From Gammaproteobacteria bacterium (lineage in GTDB: Bacteria; Pseudomonadota; Gammaproteobacteria; Chromatiales; Chromatiaceae), in assembly GCA_018812525.1 (NCBI GenBank), contig JAHJDE010000141.1:1-44657 (forward strand): a DNA stretch of 44,657 nt, written 5' to 3'. Of the stretch, positions 25,877 through 33,670 are shown piece by piece (the stretch's first letter is position 1; each line of letters starts with the position of its first letter). The notes beneath the pieces are model-generated. The model was not told the origin of the DNA and did not search any database. It worked only from the letters and a program-made list of their open reading frames with translations. The translations under genes were made by a program, and so were the position numbers.

Positions 25877-25890
25877 TTGATAATTATCAA
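25877..25890. promoter_or_regulatory. Perfect FNR/DNR box for nirS
   Basis: TTGATAATTATCAA is a perfect 14-bp palindrome. A possible -10 (TAGGGT at about 25912-25917) lies 22 bp downstream, which places the box near -41.5 of a start around 25924 and gives nirS a leader of about 80 nt. Confidence 0.88.
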
Positions 25891-26003
25891 AGCCCCGGAA
25901 TACGGATGGAATAGGGTTGGAGCTGGACGATGCGTGGGCCGTTTCGTGTTGCGCCCAGGCATCCATAAGTGACTTCGGTCAGAACCTACGGGGGATTACA
26001 ACC

Positions 26004-27683
26004 ATGATGAAGATTCGAACTGGACTAAGTACGTTGAGCTTGGCGATTGGGATCGCCCTGGCGGGCGGCGCCTCTGCCGTATCCGCTGAGGGTCCGACCC
26101 TCTCGCCGGAGGACTTTGAAAAGGGCAAGACCATCTACTTCCAGCACTGCGCCGGCTGCCACGGCACACTGCGCAAGGGTGCCACCGGCAAGAGTCTTGA
26201 GCCCGCCTGGACCAAAAAGGATCCCAAGACCGGCAAGGTCTCCGAGGGCGGCACCCTCAAGCTGGGCCAGCAGCGCCTGGAGAAGGTCATTAGCCAGGGG
26301 ACCGAGGGCGGCATGAACAACTTCAGCGACATCCTCTCCCCAGATGAGGTCAAGCTGATTTCGACCTACATCCAGATGCCGGCGCCGATTCCGCCCGAGA
26401 TGTCCCTGGCGCAGATGAAGGCCAACACCAAGGTATATGTCGATCCCAAGGACTATCCGACCAAGCCGTTGCACGGCCGCAACTGGAAGAACTTCTTCGT
26501 GGTCATCGAACGCGATGTCGGCAAGGTCGCCGTCGTGGATGGCGACAAGAAGGAGATTATCGCCCACATCCCCACCGGCTACGCGGTGCATGTGATCAAG
26601 GCGCTGGAGCACTCCAATGCGGCGCATCCCGAAAACCCTGATGATGTTGGCCGATTCTGGTTCACCATGGGCCGTGACGGCAAGCTGAACAAGATCGACC
26701 TCTGGCAGATGCCGGACAAGATGCTGGTGGCCGAGACCAAGGTCGCCTACGACGCCCGCGACGTAGCGGTGACCGGTGACGGCAAATATGCCGTGGCCGG
26801 CGGATACTGGCCTCCGCACTTCGTTTTCGTTGACGCCCACACCATGGAACCCGTCAAGGTCGTGTCAACCCGCGGGGTCAATGTCGATGGCGAGTACGTC
26901 AACGAGTCGCGCGTGGCTGCCGTCTACGACACCCCCAACGAGAAATCGGTCCTGGTGTCGATGAAGGAGCTGGGCCAGATGTGGCAGGTCGACTACTCTG
27001 ACATTGCCAACCTGCGCATCGAGAAGATCGACTCAGCCAAGTTCCTGCACGACGGCTTCTTCGATCCCACCGGCCGCTACTTCCAGATCGCCGCCAACGC
27101 CTCCAACAAGATGGTGGTGGTGGACACCAAGGAGCGCAAGCTGGAGGCCATGATCGACGTGGCCAAGCTGCCTCATCCCGGTCCCGGCGCCAACTGGAAT
27201 GATCCTCAGTGCGGCCCCGTGGCGGGTACCGTGCATCTTGGCGTAGGCAAGTTCACCGTCTGGGGCAACGATCCCAATGGTCATGCGGACAAGGCATGGA
27301 AGATCTGCTACGAGACCGAGACTGATGGCCCCGGCCTGTTCCTGCGTACCCATCCCAAGAGCAAGTACGTCTGGGGTGACCAGACCAAGCATCCGGAGCC
27401 AGAGGTACAACAGACCATCAATGTTCTCGACAAGGAGAGCCGCAAGATCGCCAAGAGAATTCGCGTAACCGATAAGCCGGGCTATGCCGGCGTCCATATC
27501 GAGTTCAACGCAGACGGCTCAGAGGTCTGGGTGTCGGTTTGGAACATGAAGGACTCCAAGAAACCCAACGGGGAGATCGTGATCTACGACGCCAATACCC
27601 TGGAAGAGAAGACGCGCATCAAGGGCTTCTTTGCCCCCACCGGCAAGTTCAATGTCACCAACAGGTCCGAGCACGTGACCTGA
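26004..27683 (+). CDS. nirS: Cytochrome cd1 nitrite reductase
   Basis: NirS reduces nitrite to NO in the periplasm. The 559-residue precursor has a Sec signal peptide (about residues 1-28), a haem c domain with CAGCH at residues 49-53, and an eight-bladed propeller for haem d1. The active-site histidine regions PHPGPGANW and GTVHLGVG are present. The gene starts at ATG 26004 (an ATG repeats at 26007) behind GGGGGAT; a longer reading to 25917 has no signal-peptide logic. It is followed by a strong hairpin and the NirT-type cytochrome. Confidence 0.98.
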   Translation: MMKIRTGLSTLSLAIGIALAGGASAVSAEGPTLSPEDFEKGKTIYFQHCAGCHGTLRKGATGKSLEPAWTKKDPKTGKVSEGGTLKLGQQRLEKVISQGTEGGMNNFSDILSPDEVKLISTYIQMPAPIPPEMSLAQMKANTKVYVDPKDYPTKPLHGRNWKNFFVVIERDVGKVAVVDGDKKEIIAHIPTGYAVHVIKALEHSNAAHPENPDDVGRFWFTMGRDGKLNKIDLWQMPDKMLVAETKVAYDARDVAVTGDGKYAVAGGYWPPHFVFVDAHTMEPVKVVSTRGVNVDGEYVNESRVAAVYDTPNEKSVLVSMKELGQMWQVDYSDIANLRIEKIDSAKFLHDGFFDPTGRYFQIAANASNKMVVVDTKERKLEAMIDVAKLPHPGPGANWNDPQCGPVAGTVHLGVGKFTVWGNDPNGHADKAWKICYETETDGPGLFLRTHPKSKYVWGDQTKHPEPEVQQTINVLDKESRKIAKRIRVTDKPGYAGVHIEFNADGSEVWVSVWNMKDSKKPNGEIVIYDANTLEEKTRIKGFFAPTGKFNVTNRSEHVT

Positions 27684-27717
27684 TAGCCCTGGCAGCCTAA
27701 TCCAGGCAGCTAGAGTT

Positions 27718-27750
27718 GGGTGGGCATGGATCCTGGATCCATGCCCACCC
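27718..27750. terminator. Strong hairpin after nirS
   Basis: A perfect 16-bp inverted repeat (GGGTGGGCATGGATCC and its complement) separated by one base lies 35 bp after the nirS stop, followed by a pyrimidine-rich stretch rather than a clean T-run. It may be a partial terminator or an mRNA-stabilising 3' structure that lets nirS be made in excess of downstream genes. Confidence 0.7.
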
Positions 27751-27813
27751 CTTTCCTTCTTTCCCAACAGACGTGACAGACGGCAGCATAACCGAACAGG
27801 CGGAGCGACCAAC

Positions 27814-29625
27814 ATGGCGGAACTACCCAAGAAACCGAACTTTTTTTCCCGACGAATCCTCTGGGGCGCCACGGTCGGCAGCGCCATCATCTTCTTCGTC
27901 GTCGGGATCATTTTCTGGGGCGGATTCAACACGGCCATGGAGGCGACCAACACCCTGGAATTTTGCACCAGTTGCCATGAGATGCACGACAACGTCTACC
28001 AAGAATACAAACCGACCATCCACTATTCCAACCGCACGGGTGTCAGGGCTGTCTGTTCCGACTGCCACGTGCCGGACCCCTGGATTCACAAGATGGTGCG
28101 CAAGATTCAGGCGAGTAAAGAGATCTTCCACAAGATCATGGGAACGGTGGGTACCCCTGAGAAATTCAATGAACACCGGCTGGAAATGGCCAAGCGGGTG
28201 TGGACAACGATGAAACAGACCGATTCCCGCGAGTGCCGCAACTGCCACAACCTGGAATCGATGAATCCCGAATTCCAACGGCCACGCGCCCGCAAGCAGC
28301 ACCTCAATGCCATGCAGACCGGCCAGACCTGCATCGATTGCCACAAGGGCATCGCCCACAAAGATGTGCGCAAGCAACTCGCCGAGCAGGAGATGGAAGA
28401 GCTGGAGAAGCCCTGGCCCATTTACGTGCGCCCAGTGCCAGAAATGTACACTGAGGGCCTGAGGCGGGTCGAGGCCAAGGAGGCCGAGGTTGCCGAGAAA
28501 CTGAAGGCCGAACAGGAACAGGCCAAGCAGGCTGAACAAGAACGTATCAAGCAGGCCGTGGAGAAGGCATTGGCCCAGCATCAGCCCGCCCAGGCTTCGG
28601 TAGAAGCTGGCGCAGCCCCGGCCGTTGCCACTGTTACAGCGGCCAAGGGTGGCGCGGCTGGCTTCGATGTCGACTGGTCAGCCGTGCCGGATCGGACCAT
28701 CACCCTCTTTTATCCGGGCGAAACCTCGCTCGAATGGGTCATGAATGGCCGCGACCATGGCGGCGCGAGGCCCTTCAATAGCGGTGACCGCTGTTCCGAT
28801 TGCCATGACAAAGAGGCGGCCGACATGGGCGCCAAGATGGTCAGCGGGGAGAAGGCCGAGACGACACCAATCCCCGGCAAGCGCCCCGGCATCCCCGTCA
28901 AGGTCCAGGGTGTCCATAAGGGCGGCGATCTCTATCTGCGCTTCGAGTGGGAGCAGACGGCCCATGTCCCCGTTCCCTTCGTGGAGGGTGGCAAGATGGA
29001 CCCGGATAATTCCATGAAGCTGGCCATAATGCTCGCCTATGACAAGGGCGACGAAGGCGTCGAGTACGCCGATCGCGCCGGCTGCTGGCAGACCTGCCAC
29101 CACGATGCCCGCAAGATGCCGGATGCACCCGATCAGGCCGCGCTGGGCGGTGCCTCCGGGCTCGGCCTGGATCTGTCGGGCGGTGTGACAAAATATCTGA
29201 AGGAGAGCCGTAGCGAGCTTGAGATCAAAGGCAAGGAGGGCAAGAAGCGGGGCGGCTGGGACAAGCTCTTGCCGCCAGGTGATATCGAAGCCGCCCTCAA
29301 GGCCGGTAAATTCATGGACCTGCTGCGCTACAAATCGGGCAAGGGCGAGTCAGAGGACGGCTACATCCTTGATCAGCGGCACATGCTGGGGGGGCAGGGC
29401 TTCCAGGCCGACGCAAGCGAACAGGGCGACAAGTGGATTTTGGTCCTGAAGCGGGCGCTGAAATCGGACAAGCCGGGCGATGTGTCCATCGAGCCAGGGC
29501 AACTCTACAACTTTGGATTCGCCATCCATGACGACTATAGCAATGGCCGCTTCCACCACGTATCCCTTGGGTATAAGCTGGGGCTCGACGACGAGGCGGC
29601 GGAAATTAACGTCAAGGGGCAGTAA
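27814..29625 (+). CDS. NirT/NapC-type tetrahaem cytochrome fused to a haem-binding domain
   Basis: This 603-residue membrane-anchored cytochrome has one N-terminal TM helix (residues ~17-37) and four CXXCH sites at 51-55, 81-85, 141-145 and 173-177, the NapC/NirT quinol dehydrogenase fold. A charged coiled-coil-like linker (~213-262) leads to a second domain (~285-603) with CSDCH at 327-331 and an atypical C-x3-CH (CWQTCH) at 424-429. The C-terminal part (LYLRFEWEQ, GGKMDPDNSMKLA) resembles the ethylbenzene-dehydrogenase/DMSO-reductase-like haem-binding domain. It probably passes electrons from quinol to NirS. Usual NirT proteins are about 200 residues, so this is a fusion. Confidence 0.85.
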   Translation: MAELPKKPNFFSRRILWGATVGSAIIFFVVGIIFWGGFNTAMEATNTLEFCTSCHEMHDNVYQEYKPTIHYSNRTGVRAVCSDCHVPDPWIHKMVRKIQASKEIFHKIMGTVGTPEKFNEHRLEMAKRVWTTMKQTDSRECRNCHNLESMNPEFQRPRARKQHLNAMQTGQTCIDCHKGIAHKDVRKQLAEQEMEELEKPWPIYVRPVPEMYTEGLRRVEAKEAEVAEKLKAEQEQAKQAEQERIKQAVEKALAQHQPAQASVEAGAAPAVATVTAAKGGAAGFDVDWSAVPDRTITLFYPGETSLEWVMNGRDHGGARPFNSGDRCSDCHDKEAADMGAKMVSGEKAETTPIPGKRPGIPVKVQGVHKGGDLYLRFEWEQTAHVPVPFVEGGKMDPDNSMKLAIMLAYDKGDEGVEYADRAGCWQTCHHDARKMPDAPDQAALGGASGLGLDLSGGVTKYLKESRSELEIKGKEGKKRGGWDKLLPPGDIEAALKAGKFMDLLRYKSGKGESEDGYILDQRHMLGGQGFQADASEQGDKWILVLKRALKSDKPGDVSIEPGQLYNFGFAIHDDYSNGRFHHVSLGYKLGLDDEAAEINVKGQ

Positions 29626-29627
29626 CG

Positions 29628-29951
29628 ATGAACGGGCGGCAATGGCTGGTGATAGTTGGATTGATTTGGTCACTGGCCTTGCCTGCCCTTGGTGCAGAGA
29701 CCCATGAGGTCGTCATCCAGAAATTCCGATTCGAGCCACAGGAGGTCCATATCAAGGCGGGAGACAGCCTGCGCTGGGTGAATCGCGAGAAGCGCCAGCA
29801 CCACAGCGTCTTGTTCGAAAGCCAAGACTGGCCCGAGTCGGACTATCTTTTCCCGGAAGACAGCTATGAAAAGAGCTTCCCGGCCCCCGGGGTATACCCC
29901 TACCGTTGCGGCCCCCACCCGGAAATGACCGGGACCGTCCATGTGGAGTAG
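29628..29951 (+). CDS. Periplasmic cupredoxin
   Basis: This 107-residue protein has a signal peptide (residues ~1-23) and a plastocyanin-like fold. The type 1 copper ligands are His58/59, Cys94, His97 and Met100 (YPYRCGPHPEM). It starts 2 nt after the NirT-type gene, so it is co-expressed. No nirM cytochrome c551 gene is seen in this cluster; this cupredoxin could replace it as a soluble electron carrier to NirS. That role is inference. Confidence 0.9.
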   Translation: MNGRQWLVIVGLIWSLALPALGAETHEVVIQKFRFEPQEVHIKAGDSLRWVNREKRQHHSVLFESQDWPESDYLFPEDSYEKSFPAPGVYPYRCGPHPEMTGTVHVE

Positions 29952-29962
29952 CCCTGTATCGC

Positions 29963-29976
29963 TTGATGAAAATCAA
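29963..29976. promoter_or_regulatory. Perfect FNR/DNR box for the nirC operon
   Basis: TTGATGAAAATCAA matches both TTGAT and ATCAA half sites exactly. It lies in the 139-bp gap before nirC. A site at -41.5 would place the start near 30011, inside the left arm of the following palindrome. Confidence 0.87.
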
Positions 29977-29998
29977 AGCCATTAGGTCGGCCTGGAAT

Positions 29999-30062
29999 TA
30001 CGGTGACACTTTACTAAATACACCTCATCCCTATCAGGTGTATTTAGTAAAGTGTCACCGTA
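29999..30062. repeat. 27-bp perfect palindrome between FNR box and nirC
   Basis: Arms 29999-30025 and 30036-30062 are perfectly complementary over 27 bp around a 10-nt loop. The outer ends read TACGGTGACACTTTACTAAA, resembling a MITE or transposon end. It would form a long hairpin in the nirC mRNA leader. No clear target duplication was seen. Confidence 0.88.
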
Positions 30063-30090
30063 GTTCCTAATAGATTATTGGGGGAGAGAA

Positions 30091-30414
30091 GTGCCGGCCC
30101 TATCCTTTTTCTCGAAAATTCTGCCTTTTCTCCTCGTTCTGTCGGCTGGGAAGTCCCTGGCGGACGAGGCACGACAACAGGAGCTGAGGCAGCTTATCAA
30201 GCATGATTGCGGCTCCTGCCATGGCCTGACGTTGCAAGGCGGGCTCGGCCCCTCTCTGACCCCCGAGCGCCTCAAGCCATTCACGCCAGAACAACTCGCT
30301 ATGACCATTGTCCATGGCCGTCCTGGGACGGCTATGCCACCCTGGCGCCCCTTTCTCAGCGATGCCGAGGCGATGTGGCTGGCGCAAGGCCTGAAGACGG
30401 GAGAGTTGCCATGA
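30091..30414 (+). CDS. nirC: Cytochrome c55X, NirC
   Basis: This 107-residue periplasmic monohaem cytochrome has a signal peptide (residues ~1-24) and CGSCH at about 40-44, followed by LTLQGGLGPSL and a Met ligand region (GTAMPPW). Sequence and position directly before nirF match NirC, which takes part in haem d1 maturation or electron transfer. It begins with GTG 30091, supported by GGGAGAG upstream. Confidence 0.9.
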   Translation: MPALSFFSKILPFLLVLSAGKSLADEARQQELRQLIKHDCGSCHGLTLQGGLGPSLTPERLKPFTPEQLAMTIVHGRPGTAMPPWRPFLSDAEAMWLAQGLKTGELP

Positions 30415-31586
30415 GAACTGCTTTCCGGATTGCTACTGCCCTGCTCTGGCTTGGGGTAGCCCATGCCGAGGGACCGGGCCCGCGCGCCACGGGTGACCTG
30501 GGCATCATCGTCGAGCGCGAACATGGCAGCCTGCAACTGATCGAGACCAGCGGCAACAGCATCCTGGCGAAAATCTCGGGCCTCGGCGATCTGTCACACG
30601 CCTCGGCCGTTTTCTCCCGCGATGAGCGGTTCGCCTACGTGTTTGGACGCGACGGGGGGCTGACCAAGGTCGATATGCTTGAACGCAAGATCGTTGGCCG
30701 GGTGGTGCAGTCAGGCAACAGCATCGGCGGGGCCATCTCCCAGGACGGCTCCCTGGTGGCAGTCTCCAATTATACGCCGGGGGGCGTGAAGGTTTTCGAT
30801 GCCCGCACCCTGGAGCTAGTGGCCGATATCCCGGCCGAATTTGCCAAGGGAAAACTCTCCAAGGTGGTGGGCCTGGTGGACGCACCCGGCAACCGCTTCG
30901 TGTTCAGCCTCTGGGACGCGGGCGAGATATGGGTGGCCGATCTTTCCACTCCGGCCAAGCCAGTCGTCGATAAATACCTCGATATCGGTCGCAATCCCTA
31001 CGACGGTATCATCACCCCGGACGGTCGCTACTACATCGCCGGCCTGTTCGGCGATGATGGGCTGGCCCTGCTGGATCTCTGGCAACCCCAGAACGGCGTC
31101 AAGCGCATCCTGCCCGGTTACGGCAAGGGTGAAGAGAAGCTTCCCGTCTACAAAATGCCACACCTGGAGGGCTGGGCCATGGTGGGCGGCCATGCCTACC
31201 TCCCGGCGGTCGGGCGTCATGAGGTGCTGGTGGTGGACATGTCGAGCTGGCAGGTAGTAAAGCGCATCCCGGCCAGGGGGCAACCCGTTTTTGTCGTCGG
31301 CCAGCCCAGCGGACGTCATGTCTGGGTCAACTTTGCCTTTCCTGACAACCAGTACATCCAGGTCATAGATACGCTGGATCAGCGGATCGTAAAGACCCTT
31401 GAGCCGGGCAAGGGTGTTCTGCACCTGGAGTTTGAGCCGCGCGGGGGCGAGGTTTGGGTCTCGGTGCGCGATCTGGACCAAATCCACGTCTATGACACGG
31501 CAAGCTATGAGAGACAGAGTCTCATCGAGTCGAGGAAGCCGAGCGGCATCTTCCTGACTCCCCGCGCCCACCGTATTGGGCTCTAG
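30411..31586 (+). CDS. nirF: Haem d1 biosynthesis dehydrogenase NirF
   Basis: This 391-residue periplasmic protein has a Sec signal (residues ~1-19) and an NirS-like d1 propeller without a haem c domain. Conserved stretches are IVEREHGSLQLIET near the start and MPHLEGWAMVGGHAYLP (~residues 246-262), carrying histidines like those of NirS and NirN. NirF acts on the d1 side chains; it oxidises or binds late d1 precursors. ATG 30411 overlaps the nirC stop (ATGA). Confidence 0.93.
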   Translation: MRTAFRIATALLWLGVAHAEGPGPRATGDLGIIVEREHGSLQLIETSGNSILAKISGLGDLSHASAVFSRDERFAYVFGRDGGLTKVDMLERKIVGRVVQSGNSIGGAISQDGSLVAVSNYTPGGVKVFDARTLELVADIPAEFAKGKLSKVVGLVDAPGNRFVFSLWDAGEIWVADLSTPAKPVVDKYLDIGRNPYDGIITPDGRYYIAGLFGDDGLALLDLWQPQNGVKRILPGYGKGEEKLPVYKMPHLEGWAMVGGHAYLPAVGRHEVLVVDMSSWQVVKRIPARGQPVFVVGQPSGRHVWVNFAFPDNQYIQVIDTLDQRIVKTLEPGKGVLHLEFEPRGGEVWVSVRDLDQIHVYDTASYERQSLIESRKPSGIFLTPRAHRIGL

Positions 31587-31595
31587 GGGTGGACG

Positions 31596-32060
31596 ATGCA
31601 GCCCCATGAGCTCACTTCCCTGGATCAGGCCCTTCTGAACGATTTTCAGCGTGATTTTCCCCTGGAGCCACAGCCCTTCGCAAGGATGGCTCAATCCCTG
31701 GGTGTCGGCGAAGATGTCGTCATCGAGCGGCTGAGGCTGCTCCAGGAGACCGGCCTCATCAGCAGGGTTGGGCCGGTGTTTCCCCCTAACCGCCTCGGCG
31801 TAAGCACTCTGGCCGCCATGGCCGTGAAGGCCGAACGGCTGGAGGAGGTCGCCGCCCTGGTCAGTGCCTTTCCCGAGGTGAACCACAACTATGAACGAGA
31901 GCACCACTTCAATCTCTGGTTCGTGGCGACCGCACCGAACCCTGCGCACCTGGACAGGGTGCTGCATCAGATTGCCGAGCTGACCGGCCTTGAAGTGCTC
32001 GATCTGCCGATGATCGATGATTTTCACATCGACCTGGGGTTCCGGCTGCAATGGACATGA
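31596..32060 (+). CDS. nirD: Sirohaem decarboxylase subunit NirD
   Basis: This 154-residue Lrp/AsnC-like protein has a winged helix near residues 20-60 and the sirohaem decarboxylase motif HNYEREHHFNLWFV (~residues 98-111). It acts with NirL, NirG and NirH to decarboxylate sirohaem at C12 and C18 to didecarboxysirohaem. It is separated from nirF by 9 nt and overlaps nirL. Confidence 0.88.
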   Translation: MQPHELTSLDQALLNDFQRDFPLEPQPFARMAQSLGVGEDVVIERLRLLQETGLISRVGPVFPPNRLGVSTLAAMAVKAERLEEVAALVSAFPEVNHNYEREHHFNLWFVATAPNPAHLDRVLHQIAELTGLEVLDLPMIDDFHIDLGFRLQWT

Positions 32061-32623
32061 AGGTCTTTCCACATCTGCCTGAGGGAGAATCCCAAATGCC
32101 CTGGGAGCGGCGGCCTGAGCTGGACGATCCTGTCCAGCAGGCCCTGATCCGGGCCATTGAGTCCGGTCTGCCGTTGGTGGCACGACCCTATGCCCAGATC
32201 GGCGAGCAACTGCGCATCACTGAGGAGGAGGTTATCCACCGCATCCAGTTGCTGATGGAGAACGACCTGATCAAGCGCATGGGGGTGGTGGTGCGCCATG
32301 GCCAGCTCGGCTACAAAGCCAACGCCATGGTGGTCTGGGACATCCCCGATGAGCGGGTTGTTGAAATCGGCCGCTGCTTCAGTCATTTCCCCTTCATCAC
32401 CCTCTGCTACAGCCGGCCGCGCCGTCTACCGCAGTGGCGCTACAACCTCTTCACCATGATCCACGGACGGGGTCAGGACGAAGTACGGGCGCGGATCGAA
32501 ACCCTGGCCGATCATTGCGCCCTGGACGAGAAGCGTTTCGAGGTGTTGTTCAGCCGCCGCTGCTTCAAACAGCGCGGGGCACGCTACGCCTCGCTCAGGA
32601 ATGAGCCGGACCCTCTCAAATGA
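32051..32623 (+). CDS. nirL: Sirohaem decarboxylase subunit NirL/NirH type
   Basis: This 190-residue subunit is of the NirL/NirH class, with the motif LCYSRPRRLPQWRYNLFTMI and HGRGQDEVR (~residues 116-144). It overlaps nirD by 10 nt. Starts at 32057 (ATGA overlap) or 32096 (MPWERRP, preceded by GAGGGA) are alternatives. NirL is chosen over NirH because the NirH-like unit is the C-terminal half of the next gene. Confidence 0.82.
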   Translation: MDMKVFPHLPEGESQMPWERRPELDDPVQQALIRAIESGLPLVARPYAQIGEQLRITEEEVIHRIQLLMENDLIKRMGVVVRHGQLGYKANAMVVWDIPDERVVEIGRCFSHFPFITLCYSRPRRLPQWRYNLFTMIHGRGQDEVRARIETLADHCALDEKRFEVLFSRRCFKQRGARYASLRNEPDPLK

Positions 32624-33615
32624 GCGCCTTTATAACTGCCCTTGAGAGGGCCTTCATCAATCGATTCCAGGGCAATGTCCCCTTGGTGGCGCGACCTTAC
32701 GAAATAATGGGGGCTGAACTTGGCCTGTCGGAAGCGGAACTCCTGGAGATGATCCGCAGGCTGCTGGAGAGCGGCATCCTGACCCGTTTTGGCCCTTCCT
32801 ACGACGCCTCGCGCATCAAGGGCGAACTGAGCCTGGCAGCCATGGCCGTGCCCGAGGATCGCTTCGAAGAGGTTACCCTCAAGGTCAACGCCCTGCCGGC
32901 CGTGGCCCACAATTACCGGCGCGACCATGCCCTCAACATGTGGTTTGTCATCTCCACCCTTGCGGGAGGTGGCGTGGCCCATTGCATTGACGATATCGAG
33001 TCTGCGACAGGTCTCAGGGTCCTTGACTTCCCCAAGCAGCGGGAGTTCTACCTGGGGCTCCTGCTCCATCTGGGTGAGGACGGCCAGATTGAAACCATAC
33101 CCGCGCCTGACTTGCCATTGAAACCCGCCATTCGACCGGTTGACCTCAACGATGAGATCAGCCGCGCAATCATCAAGGCCACGGAGGAGGGGCTGCCCTT
33201 GGTCGAGGCGCCCTTCGAATGCATAGGCCGGCCGCTTGGCCTCTCCTCCAGGGAGGTAATCGACCTGATGGAGGGGATGTTGGCCAGTGGCGGCATTCGC
33301 CGCATCGGCGCGTTCCCCAACCATTACAAGCTCGGCCTGCGCGGAAACGGCATGACCGTTTGGGACGTTCCCGATGAGGTGCTGGAGGAAGCGGGCCAGG
33401 CCATTGGCGCCCTCGATTTTGTTAGTCACTGCTATGAGCGGCCGCGCCATCCCGGCATCTGGCCCTACAATCTGTTTGCCATGGCGCATGGCAGGGATCG
33501 GGATGAGGTGAGGGCCAAGGGTAGATGCGTCGCCGAACTCTTGGGCGACCGCTGCCGGGGCCAGGACACCCTCTTCAGCACCGCCATCCTTAAGAAGACC
33601 GGTCTCAGGACCTGA
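32620..33615 (+). CDS. nirGH: NirG-NirH fusion, sirohaem decarboxylase
   Basis: This 331-residue protein joins two subunits usually encoded apart. Residues ~1-160 are NirG/NirD-like with HNYRRDHALNMWFV (~93-106), and residues ~175-331 are NirH/NirL-like with CYERPRHPGIWPYNLFAMAH (~270-289). Both halves contain the winged-helix region (ALERAFINRFQGNVPLV and ISRAIIKATEEGLPLV). ATG 32620 overlaps the nirL stop (ATGA). Fusions such as NirDL are known in other bacteria; here D and L are separate and G and H fused. Confidence 0.9.
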   Translation: MSAFITALERAFINRFQGNVPLVARPYEIMGAELGLSEAELLEMIRRLLESGILTRFGPSYDASRIKGELSLAAMAVPEDRFEEVTLKVNALPAVAHNYRRDHALNMWFVISTLAGGGVAHCIDDIESATGLRVLDFPKQREFYLGLLLHLGEDGQIETIPAPDLPLKPAIRPVDLNDEISRAIIKATEEGLPLVEAPFECIGRPLGLSSREVIDLMEGMLASGGIRRIGAFPNHYKLGLRGNGMTVWDVPDEVLEEAGQAIGALDFVSHCYERPRHPGIWPYNLFAMAHGRDRDEVRAKGRCVAELLGDRCRGQDTLFSTAILKKTGLRT

Positions 33616-33670
33616 TAGGCTGTGAATAATCCCCCGCCGACTGCGGATGGCCCTGGACGAGGAGAGAGCG

